Origin: an uncultured Sanguibacteroides sp.
GTDB taxonomy: Bacteria > Bacteroidota > Bacteroidia > Bacteroidales > Marinifilaceae
Direction of reading: 5' to 3'
Assembly: GCF_900543425.1 (NCBI RefSeq)
Contig: NZ_UQRQ01000004.1
Span: forward strand, 62,001-126,000
DNA length: 64,000 nucleotides
The notes below the pieces were generated by a model that made no database searches, was not told where the DNA came from, and worked only from the letters and a program-made list of their open reading frames with translations. The position numbers were made by a program, and so were the translations under genes. This document shows positions 44,681 through 52,797 of the stretch, in pieces; the first letter of the stretch is position 1; the number at the start of each line of letters is the position of its first letter.

Positions 44681-45798
44681 TCTGTCAGTTTTTGAAAATA
44701 ATGCGGATGATAATTTTTTATTAGTTCCGGATGAAAAATGGAAATCAGGTCTTTTAATAACAATTCCGGATGAAAAGGAGATTCTTCATAAAAGGCGACT
44801 TTACCCGTGTTGCATCCGTAAATATTTTCTTCTTGAAAAGCTTTGAATCTTGCATATGGAGCGTAGTCCGATTTTAATTCGCGGAGGGTTTTGTCTGTCG
44901 TCTGATTGTATTTTATCAACCAGAAATCAGCATCGTGTCCTTTGTCGAAAACGACTTCGAAGGCAAGGGGAATAGATCCGCTCCGGGGGTCGTCGCTCCA
45001 TAGATAACGAGCTCCGGCATCCGAATACAATTGCCCCATCGTACTTTTTCCACCCGGCACGTACCAGGCCGATCCGCTTTTTAACTCGCTGATAACGGAG
45101 GGTTTTGACGGTACATCCCGGGCCAGTTGGCGCAGTTGGTTATACTCTTTTTCAACGGATGAAAAGAGAGAGTCGGCTGTTGCCGCCTGCCCGAATAGTA
45201 ACCCGTAAAAACGCATCCATTCTGCCCGCCCTAAAGGAGAAGTCTCCATGTAATCGGCACATTCGATAATCGGTACGTTTAGCTTTTCAATTCTTCCGTA
45301 ACCGCCGCTGTTTTCGAACGGAGAGAGTAAAATGGCATCCGGATGAACATCTATGATTTTTTCTATATCCGGATTCAGGCTGCTTCCTAAATTTGAGATT
45401 TTTCCGGAGGAGCATCCCTCCTGTATTTCAGGTAATTTAATGTACTCGATATCGCAGACCCCGGCAATACTGTTTATTGCGTTCATTTCTCGGATCAGGC
45501 TACAATGAACGGAGGAATATACGATCGCTTTGGATAAAGGGATCTTTACGACCGTTCCTTCCGGGAGATTGGCCGGAACCTCTTTCTTTTTTGAAACGAG
45601 TATATAGGTATGTAGTGTTTGGGTCGTGTCCCATGGATTTCGTAATCGGGCGATCGTGTAATCTTTATAGGATGTGAGTCGTAGATTTTCGGTATGTTTC
45701 AAAGGAATTGGAGAGCCTGTCGCATTTGAACCGGAAGGTTTGTTTTTACAGGAAGAACAGAAAATAAGAAAACCGATGAGAAAAATATAAATTTTCAT
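44677..45798 (-). CDS. btuF: Periplasmic cobalamin-binding lipoprotein BtuF-like
   Basis: A 373-residue lipoprotein of the FecB/BtuF class. The signal peptide MKIYIFLIGFLIFCSSC ends in a lipobox with the cysteine at residue 17. The ATG at 45798 is chosen over a frame extending 84 nt upstream through the intercistronic hairpin. Two alpha/beta lobes are joined by a long helix; SNLGSSLNPDIEKIIDVHPD and ILLSPF are typical. There is no acidic run after the cysteine (CKNKPSG), so it should remain periplasmic, unlike the four lipoproteins encoded upstream. Confidence 0.87.
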   Translation of the reverse strand: MKIYIFLIGFLIFCSSCKNKPSGSNATGSPIPLKHTENLRLTSYKDYTIARLRNPWDTTQTLHTYILVSKKKEVPANLPEGTVVKIPLSKAIVYSSVHCSLIREMNAINSIAGVCDIEYIKLPEIQEGCSSGKISNLGSSLNPDIEKIIDVHPDAILLSPFENSGGYGRIEKLNVPIIECADYMETSPLGRAEWMRFYGLLFGQAATADSLFSSVEKEYNQLRQLARDVPSKPSVISELKSGSAWYVPGGKSTMGQLYSDAGARYLWSDDPRSGSIPLAFEVVFDKGHDADFWLIKYNQTTDKTLRELKSDYAPYARFKAFQEENIYGCNTGKVAFYEESPFHPELLLKDLISIFHPELIKNYHPHYFQKLTE

Positions 45799-45829
45799 AG
45801 ATGCGAGAATATAAAATTTTAAGATGAAG

Positions 45830-45863
45830 ATACAGCCGGAAAAGTCAACTTTTCCGGCTGTAT
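45830..45863 (-). promoter_or_regulatory. Intercistronic hairpin between L-domain lipoprotein 2 and btuF
   Basis: A 15-bp perfect inverted repeat (45830-45844 with 45849-45863) with a 4-nt loop in the 71-nt gap before btuF. On the minus strand it is followed by CTTCATC rather than a T run, so it is more likely an mRNA stability or attenuation element than a full terminator. Confidence 0.6.
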
Positions 45864-45869
45864 ATAGTT

Positions 45870-47780
45870 TTATGGGTTCCACAAGCCGTTTACCATATCC
45901 CGGTAAGTCGGGTTATATTCATTATCGGAAACTTCCCATTTCCCTTCGGATAGGGTAGGAATAACTCCTTTTATTCCTTTAAATGAGGTCAGTTTTTCAT
46001 TGTACTGGATTTTTACACTACCCACGTTTTTTAAAGAAGTAAAACCGTTCAGGTCGGTTATATTTTTATTCGTGTAGTATGAACTGAAACCGCGTAATGC
46101 AAACATTCCGCCTACGCTTTGCAGGTTGGGAGCTTGAACGTCGGACATGTTGCTCTGGTAATTGGCCGTGCAGATGTAGAAATCGCCTTCTACCGTTTCC
46201 AATGCCGGAAATGCCAGAATGTCCACGTTAACGCCCTCGGCTTTGATGCTTCCTAACTTTTTTAAGGCGGATAGATCGAGCGTTATTTTATTTTGTATCT
46301 GGATATCGAAGTGTCCTCCGATTTCCGTTAACTGGGGTAAATTCATACTTCTTGCAATACCGTAAACGAGTAAAGTGAAATCTCCGTTTACTTTTTCAAT
46401 ATCCAAAGTTCTGTCCTGATCCGGTATATTGATATAGTACCTCAATTGATCGACTTCCTTAATACCAGATATAAGGATATTGGCCGTCGAAACATTGATA
46501 TATCCCGGGAAGACGGCTTTGCCGGTAAGGGTTGCCTGATTTTTAATGTTCTCAAATTCTATTGTTGTGAGGTTTTCTATATTTGAAATATTTACTTCCT
46601 TTAGTATATCGTTGTATTTGATCGCTAACTTGGGTACTTTTTTCAGCGAGGCAAAATCTGAGAGATATTCGAACGGAACAGACATGATCGTAAGGGTCCC
46701 TCCTACCTCCTGAAGGGAAGAGAACCCTTTTAGGTTGCCTATCGACGGAATTTGGTACAGATAACAGTCTCCTCCTACATAGGATAGAGCTTTAAATCCG
46801 TCCAGGTTTTCTGTTGCCGATAAATATTCCAGGGTTAATTTACCCCCGATAGATTCCAAAGCTTTGAATCCGTCCATATTTGTGATTGTGCTTACTCTTG
46901 AAAGATTCAATTCTCCATCGATTTCTTTTAACGAGGAGAGCTCGAGCTCCAGTAATTTACTATTGGAAGATAGGTCTAAATTCCCCCATATCCTTTTCAC
47001 CTTTGGAGCGGAAAGTTTTTCTAAGAAAGAGATCGATTTTAACGTTACGGCACCTCCGATGGAAGTTAATTCCGGAAAATCGATGGTTACGATTTTACTT
47101 TGGTTGTAATCCACGTACAGAGTCTGGGCGATCTCTTTTAATTTCGGCAGAGAGAGTTCTTCCAAGTTAGAGCCTTTATTGATTTGCAGGGCTCCGACAC
47201 ATTCCAGATTTTCTAAACCTTCCAGCTTCGTTCCCTCGTAAGTTGGGTTAATAACCAGGTCATATTTTACTTTTCGTAGTTTGGCCAAAGGTGCGAGGGT
47301 GGTAATTGTTTCTTCCCCCTCCGTCTGTCCGATGGTCAGGCTACCGTTTACTTCGTTTACATCCTGTGCGGCGAAAGCCTCCAGATCGGCTTGCGTGGCC
47401 AATACGATATTGCCTTCGTGGGCAATACATCTTTTCTCCACGATATAGGTATAAGTCCGGTTACTTCCGTTATACGAGGTAACCGTAAAGATTTGTTTGT
47501 TATCCCATTTTTTTACCTCCGAAGGATCCGGAGAGAGTGTGGCGTTTTCGCTCGTACCGATCGTGGCGGAAATCCCGTCGAACGTGAAGTTTTCGGGAAC
47601 GATTAATTTGATGCTGTCCCCGTGAATGATCGTGTGCAGAGAACTCTCTCCTTGTTTCAACCGGAAAGAGGTTATGTAGTTATCCCCTCCTGTAAAATCG
47701 CTTTCGTCATCGTTACAACTCATCACAAGGAGCGAGAGTAGCGAGAAGAGTATGGTTCTTTTTATAAATAGCAATTGCAT
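45870..47780 (-). CDS. Surface lipoprotein with receptor-L/leucine-rich-like repeats (copy 2)
   Basis: A 636-residue lipoprotein. The signal peptide ends LVMSC, and the cysteine is followed by NDDES, a typical Bacteroidetes surface-export signal. Residues about 30-115 form an Ig-like domain (DNYITSFRLKQGESSLHTII). The rest is a run of irregular beta-strand repeats of 20-25 residues with recurring GGxLxL steps (LESIGGKLTLEYLSATENLD), as in receptor L-domains or beta-solenoids. It is clearly a paralogue of the next gene upstream: both share REG/HEG, LAPL, SSYYTNK and DLNGF blocks in the same order. Its place in a cobalamin operon suggests a surface role in B12 capture. That is inference. Confidence 0.78.
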   Translation of the reverse strand: MQLLFIKRTILFSLLSLLVMSCNDDESDFTGGDNYITSFRLKQGESSLHTIIHGDSIKLIVPENFTFDGISATIGTSENATLSPDPSEVKKWDNKQIFTVTSYNGSNRTYTYIVEKRCIAHEGNIVLATQADLEAFAAQDVNEVNGSLTIGQTEGEETITTLAPLAKLRKVKYDLVINPTYEGTKLEGLENLECVGALQINKGSNLEELSLPKLKEIAQTLYVDYNQSKIVTIDFPELTSIGGAVTLKSISFLEKLSAPKVKRIWGNLDLSSNSKLLELELSSLKEIDGELNLSRVSTITNMDGFKALESIGGKLTLEYLSATENLDGFKALSYVGGDCYLYQIPSIGNLKGFSSLQEVGGTLTIMSVPFEYLSDFASLKKVPKLAIKYNDILKEVNISNIENLTTIEFENIKNQATLTGKAVFPGYINVSTANILISGIKEVDQLRYYINIPDQDRTLDIEKVNGDFTLLVYGIARSMNLPQLTEIGGHFDIQIQNKITLDLSALKKLGSIKAEGVNVDILAFPALETVEGDFYICTANYQSNMSDVQAPNLQSVGGMFALRGFSSYYTNKNITDLNGFTSLKNVGSVKIQYNEKLTSFKGIKGVIPTLSEGKWEVSDNEYNPTYRDMVNGLWNP

Positions 47781-47805
47781 ATCGTATTCTCTTTAATATT
47801 AAACT

Positions 47806-49890
47806 TTAATTTTGACCGGACTCCGTCCATTGACCGTTTTGTAGCATCTCGAGCGTCGGATTGTATTTGTTTTTATCCGTTTTAAAAACAGTAATTCCCG
47901 AAATCGCCTGTCGGAGACCTAAATAAGACTCCAATGCTGACTGATTGGTAATCTCTACTTCCTTTACGCTTGTAAGGGTGGAGAATCCGTTTAGGTCGGT
48001 TAACGCTTTATTGGTATAATAACTGCTGCTCGTATTCAGAGTCAGTTTATTCCCGATGCTTGTCAGAGCCGGCATATCGATAGAGGCGAAGGAGTTACTG
48101 TAGTCGGCCGTTGAAATGGTCATATTCCCGCCGACTGTTGTCAGGGCCGGCATTCTCAAGGCAAAGTTTTTAGAGAAATTGTTGATATATAAATCGATAC
48201 CGACCTTCTTAAGAAGAGGTACGTCAAATTCGGTCAAAGAGGTCATGCTTGATTTTAGGGTAAAGTTTCCGGTAATCTCTGTCAAGTCCGGAAATTTTAA
48301 TGTTTTAAAGACACTCGTATTTGTGATAAGATCTCCGTTTACTTTCTTTATTCCTCGTGCGTCAATGTTATATAAACGGGATCCGTTTAAATCTAAGCCT
48401 CCGACCTCTTCTATTCCTTCCAACGCCGGGAAAAGATTGTCGGTTTGGGAAACGGACGAGGTACATTCCAATCGGAGAATTCCGTTAAATATTTTGTCTC
48501 CGATCACTTTTGTATTCGATAAGGTTCCGTTTGTCAAATTGAGTGTCATAATCTCCAAACCTTTGATCTGGATATCGTTTACATTATTCAAGTTAGACAA
48601 CTTCAGTTCATTGATTTTTTTCAATGATGCCGGGGCTTCGAATTTCTCCAGATTTGCAATGGTTTGAATAGTGAATATACCTCCGACAGAAGATAAGGCG
48701 GAAAATCCTTCCAAATTATCCAGCTTGGATAAATTATCCAGGGTTAAATTACCGGTCACTTCATGAAGTGCAGGGAATTTACACGAACTAATGGAGTTAT
48801 TATTCAGGTTGATCTCTGTTACCCGCTCTAATTTGGGCATTTCCAGTTCGATGATTTGACAATATTTGATTTCTAATTTTCCGGTAATCTCTTTTAAAAT
48901 AGGTGTGTTCAGTACTTTCAGGATTGCTTTTGAGGTCTTGGCAAAAATGGAGATACCACCGCAACTCTCCAAAACGGGAAGGTCGATTCGTTCTGTTTTC
49001 TCTAAGTATTCAACCGAGAAAGTTCCTCCGATTTGTGCTAAATTAGGGAAGTAGATCGTCGGAATAAGGGCAATATTGCCTGATTTAGAAGAGCAGTTTA
49101 AATTCCCTTCCACCTCTTCCAAGGCAGGGAATTGGATCTCAGCGAGATTTCCGGTTATATTCAGGTCTCGCCCGATATGGTTTAATTGGGGACACATAAT
49201 CTCTTCTACCGTCATATTGTTGACCGTAAAATCTTTTCCCACCGAAAGTAAATTAGGAAATTCAATCTGTTGTAGGTTTTTACCGGCCTGAATAGAGATT
49301 CCTCCCACTTTTTTAAGATTTTCTAATCCCAATAGATCTTTTCCCGTGTACCGGTTATTTATAATCAAATCGTAATGAATTTCCCGGAGATTGTGTAACG
49401 GGGCCAGGGAGGTAATCGAATCTTCGCCGGAGGTCCGGGCAATAATCAGATTTCCATTAATGGCTGTGATTCCGCTAACTCCGAAGGCATCTACCTCTTC
49501 TTGAGTAGAGAGTTGTATACTTCCCTCCCGCGTATTTTGTTCTCTTTTGACGATATAGAAGTAACTTTTTTGTGCTCCGTTTTTAGCATTTATTTTAAAA
49601 AGCATCTCTTCGTCCCATTTGGTAATTTCTTCCGGGGAAGGAGTTATCCGGGCGTTTTCACTTAATTTCACCTTTGCTTTGGCTCCCTGTAAAGTGAGGG
49701 TGGCCGGGGCGATTATAATAATACTGTCATTCACCAGTTCGGCTTCCAGCGTATTGCTACCTTGGGTCAGCGTGAAAGAGGTCACGTAATTATCGGTTCC
49801 GGTAAAAGGATCGTCTTCATCGTTACATCCCATTGTTCCTAAAAAAAGAAAGAGAGTGAGGATATAAAGGGTTATATTGTATTTTTTCAT
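47806..49890 (-). CDS. Surface lipoprotein with receptor-L/leucine-rich-like repeats (copy 1)
   Basis: A 694-residue lipoprotein. The signal peptide ends GTMGC, followed by NDEDD. The Ig-like domain at about 32-115 (DNYVTSFTLTQGSNTLEAEL) is followed by about 25 beta-strand-rich repeats (LDLNGSRLYNIDARGIKKVN; LKKIGG-like steps). It is longer than its paralogue by roughly two or three repeats. The two genes are 25 nt apart and lie in tandem, so they arose by duplication. No enzymatic motif is visible. The repeat fold suggests binding of a ligand or partner at the cell surface. Confidence 0.78.
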   Translation of the reverse strand: MKKYNITLYILTLFLFLGTMGCNDEDDPFTGTDNYVTSFTLTQGSNTLEAELVNDSIIIIAPATLTLQGAKAKVKLSENARITPSPEEITKWDEEMLFKINAKNGAQKSYFYIVKREQNTREGSIQLSTQEEVDAFGVSGITAINGNLIIARTSGEDSITSLAPLHNLREIHYDLIINNRYTGKDLLGLENLKKVGGISIQAGKNLQQIEFPNLLSVGKDFTVNNMTVEEIMCPQLNHIGRDLNITGNLAEIQFPALEEVEGNLNCSSKSGNIALIPTIYFPNLAQIGGTFSVEYLEKTERIDLPVLESCGGISIFAKTSKAILKVLNTPILKEITGKLEIKYCQIIELEMPKLERVTEINLNNNSISSCKFPALHEVTGNLTLDNLSKLDNLEGFSALSSVGGIFTIQTIANLEKFEAPASLKKINELKLSNLNNVNDIQIKGLEIMTLNLTNGTLSNTKVIGDKIFNGILRLECTSSVSQTDNLFPALEGIEEVGGLDLNGSRLYNIDARGIKKVNGDLITNTSVFKTLKFPDLTEITGNFTLKSSMTSLTEFDVPLLKKVGIDLYINNFSKNFALRMPALTTVGGNMTISTADYSNSFASIDMPALTSIGNKLTLNTSSSYYTNKALTDLNGFSTLTSVKEVEITNQSALESYLGLRQAISGITVFKTDKNKYNPTLEMLQNGQWTESGQN

Positions 49891-49907
49891 AATTCTTATT
49901 TGAATAA

Positions 49908-51590
49908 TTATTTATCCATTAAATGATAATCGTAAGCGGCACAGCATTCTGTGGACAACTCCCCGATATTTTCTGCCTTGGAACTTACTGCGGTTTGTAC
50001 CATAACGAAATCAATGTATTTTAATTTTACAGGAGTTCCGTCTCGTTGAACGGCATTGTCGATATCAAAACAATCCTTGTTTGTCCCATAATTGTCCACG
50101 TATCCCCATTCATAATCCTGATGTTTCCATATTCCTCCGACATCCTCGGTCTGAGCGGCCAATTTAGTCCCGAATAGGGTATAGCTGTTCCCCTGGATAA
50201 ACATCGGGAAATAATAATCTTGAGAGTGGTAGATATTGATATCCACGCTTCCGGTTTTTCCTTCGTTGTCGACCCAGATCACGTTGGCATGAGCCTCTTT
50301 CGGTTTATAGTAGGTTATGGCGTATTGGCGGGTGGTTTGTTCCGGGGTGGCGCTTCCTTTCAGTTCGTACCAGGTGTCGTTCGGTAGTCCGTCTCCGTTT
50401 TCATCCTGCATTACCCACACGATGGCCGGTTCCGAATTACCGGAAAAAGCGTTGCCTTTTATCTGTAGATCGTATTCTCCCGTCTTGTTTTCCACACTGT
50501 GGTCGAAGCCCATAACGATATATCCCCCGTAAGCACCGAGGAAGGTATAACTCTCGTTGGTAAGAATAGAACGGGCATCGTTTAAAGCTTGGGCGGCAGT
50601 AGAACCGGTCTGGTATGAATTGAATTGATTCGGGGCCGGAATATATTCGAAAATATCCGATACTTTTGCGGAGCTTTCGTTGATGATAGCTCTACGATGA
50701 GTCTCTTCCGGTTCCGTGCAGGTTACATCAGCTTCCGCGTATACGGTTTCAGTTCCCTCTTTGACCGACACTTTTAAGCGATAGGTCTTTTGTTGTGTCG
50801 GCTCGAAAGTGAAAAATGCGGATTTTTCGCTTTGTACGGTTCCGTCCACACTCCATTCGTAAACGGCATTACCGGAGATCCCGAATGTCGTCGGGGCCAT
50901 GACTAATTTTCTGCCTAACGGAACCGTGAAACCGGGAATCCTATTGTCTGAAGGTAAACGGTAATGTCCGTCACTAAAGATCAATTGGGCTTGGATAACT
51001 TCGAGAACCATAACCTTGGTCATGTATACAGCTTCACCGTCTTCGTTTTTCACGGTCAAGGCCAGTTGGTATTCACCGGACTCCAGTTGGTTAAAAATTA
51101 GTACGCTGTCAGTACCGGCGATTTTTCCGTCTATTCGCCAGGAATAGCTGGCTCCTTCACTATTGGCTACCGTGGGGGCAATCGGGCAATCTATCCCGGT
51201 AAACGGGGCAAAAGAACCTTCGAAGGAGATCTCCGGAAGGGCTTTGTCTACCACGGAGACTTTTACCTGCTCCTCGACACTTCCGTTATCCGCGTCTAAC
51301 CGGAAATTAACAAAATATTCTCCGGCCTGTTTGCCGCTGAATAAAAAGGTGGTGTCCGTGGAGACGATTTGTCCGTCTAACTTCCAGGAGTAAATAGGAT
51401 TTACGGCATCTTTGATCTGTGCTTTCAACACAACCTCTTTCCCGATCTTGACACGATACTCTCCGTTTTCACTATTGAAGGTCAGATTGGGTGCGCCGAT
51501 ATTTACTTTATCGTCATCGGAGCAGGCATGGAATAGTCCGGTAAAAATACTCCATGATAAGATAATATATAGGATTTTTAGCTTTTTCAT
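49908..51590 (-). CDS. Surface lipoprotein with PKD-like domains, B12-operon type
   Basis: A 560-residue lipoprotein. The signal peptide ends FHAC, and the next residues SDDDK are a strong surface-export signal. Three PKD/Ig-like domains follow (about 35-115, 120-200 and 215-295), each with an xYSWKLDG or YSWRIDG or YEWSVDG core. The C-terminal about 240 residues form a distinct domain (AYGGYIVMGFDHSVENKTGE; NGDGLPNDTWYELKG, possibly calcium-binding in its NGDGLPND loop). Proteins of this design accompany BtuG in Bacteroides cobalamin loci. The molecular function is unproven. Confidence 0.78.
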   Translation of the reverse strand: MKKLKILYIILSWSIFTGLFHACSDDDKVNIGAPNLTFNSENGEYRVKIGKEVVLKAQIKDAVNPIYSWKLDGQIVSTDTTFLFSGKQAGEYFVNFRLDADNGSVEEQVKVSVVDKALPEISFEGSFAPFTGIDCPIAPTVANSEGASYSWRIDGKIAGTDSVLIFNQLESGEYQLALTVKNEDGEAVYMTKVMVLEVIQAQLIFSDGHYRLPSDNRIPGFTVPLGRKLVMAPTTFGISGNAVYEWSVDGTVQSEKSAFFTFEPTQQKTYRLKVSVKEGTETVYAEADVTCTEPEETHRRAIINESSAKVSDIFEYIPAPNQFNSYQTGSTAAQALNDARSILTNESYTFLGAYGGYIVMGFDHSVENKTGEYDLQIKGNAFSGNSEPAIVWVMQDENGDGLPNDTWYELKGSATPEQTTRQYAITYYKPKEAHANVIWVDNEGKTGSVDINIYHSQDYYFPMFIQGNSYTLFGTKLAAQTEDVGGIWKHQDYEWGYVDNYGTNKDCFDIDNAVQRDGTPVKLKYIDFVMVQTAVSSKAENIGELSTECCAAYDYHLMDK

Positions 51591-51603
51591 AATAACCGAT
51601 TTT

Positions 51604-52779
51604 TTATTTTAAATCTTTTAAAGGTTTTGTTGTAAAAACGATATGTGCCGGAATATCTCCCGTAGTTACTTCCCATTTTTTCTTACCGTCTGGAGTAAAA
51701 CAATACAGAGTCCCCGGAGTGATGTAATCTTTGGCGTCCGAAATGTATATTTCTTTGGTTTGGGGATTTACCGCCAGAGCGTAAGGAATCTCTATGGATT
51801 TCTCCGTTCCGTCCGTGATAAAATTCCTGGTTACAATTCGTTTCTTTCGGGTATCGTATATGGCATACGTAATGGTATATTTCTGGGTAATCTTGCTGTA
51901 CTCGGAACTGTAGGCATAAAGCGAATCACCGCAGAGGTAAAGTTGGCTTGCCGGAAAATTCAGGATGTCTGTCACGATGTCTTTTCTGGGGTCGATGACA
52001 TAGGTGTTGGAGTGTATATTTTTATAGTCTCCCCGGGAGGTAACGTAAATATTGGCGTTCCGGTCGATTTTCATCCGGTGAAGATTAATGGCTACCGTAA
52101 TTTTTTTTATCTCTTTAAAGTTATTCAGGTCGATGACTGAAACGGTATTATCGTACTTGGGAACACGATATCCTCCGGAGTTTGCCACGTAAAGTTTATT
52201 TCCTGCTATGACCATCTCCTCGGGTTGGTAGCCCACGGTACAGGAATCGAGTATTTGCAAGGTGGCCGTATCTATTTTGGCGACATATCCCAATCGGGCG
52301 TTGGGGTCTATTTCTATTTTCCCGGCATAGGAGCTCACGTAAGCATATCCTTTGTCAAAAATGATATAACGGCAGTTCGGGATAGAAACGGTCCCGATGT
52401 GTTTGGCCGTGTTAACATCCATGACCTCTACCATATTGGAAGCATTGATAACCGCGTATAATTTGTTACCGTAAATTTGAATATCATTACCGACATCCCC
52501 GAGTTCTTTTACCACGGAAGGATTCCTTTCCGGAAAAATATTCTTATGGTATTTTCCGGTCGTATAATCGAGATAATCCAACGTCGCTTTATTACTACCC
52601 ATATTTCCTTCATTCAATAGAAAGAATCCTTTAATAGGACCCGAACCTGAGACTGAATCGCTCGGAATCACCTGAGTGATGACCGAAGGGATGATCTCTT
52701 CTTCGTCATCCCGGCAGGAAGAGAGTAAAAAGACTCCTGCCAGAAAGAACATGCACACGTAAAGTTTTAGTTTGCTCAT
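51604..52779 (-). CDS. btuG: BtuG-like beta-propeller surface lipoprotein (YncE/DUF5074 type)
   Basis: A 391-residue lipoprotein. The signal peptide ends LLSSC and is followed by RDDEEE. The body carries repeated propeller blades of the YncE type: NDIQIYGNKLYAVINASNMV, EEMVIAGNKLYVANSGGYRV, NTVSVIDLNNFKEIKKITV. In Bacteroides thetaiotaomicron, BtuG is a surface propeller that binds cobalamin extremely tightly and passes it to BtuB. Its position immediately after btuB (18-nt gap) under a cobalamin riboswitch strongly supports the same job here. Confidence 0.82.
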   Translation of the reverse strand: MSKLKLYVCMFFLAGVFLLSSCRDDEEEIIPSVITQVIPSDSVSGSGPIKGFFLLNEGNMGSNKATLDYLDYTTGKYHKNIFPERNPSVVKELGDVGNDIQIYGNKLYAVINASNMVEVMDVNTAKHIGTVSIPNCRYIIFDKGYAYVSSYAGKIEIDPNARLGYVAKIDTATLQILDSCTVGYQPEEMVIAGNKLYVANSGGYRVPKYDNTVSVIDLNNFKEIKKITVAINLHRMKIDRNANIYVTSRGDYKNIHSNTYVIDPRKDIVTDILNFPASQLYLCGDSLYAYSSEYSKITQKYTITYAIYDTRKKRIVTRNFITDGTEKSIEIPYALAVNPQTKEIYISDAKDYITPGTLYCFTPDGKKKWEVTTGDIPAHIVFTTKPLKDLK

Positions 52780-52797
52780 ACTTAAATAATTGATTTG

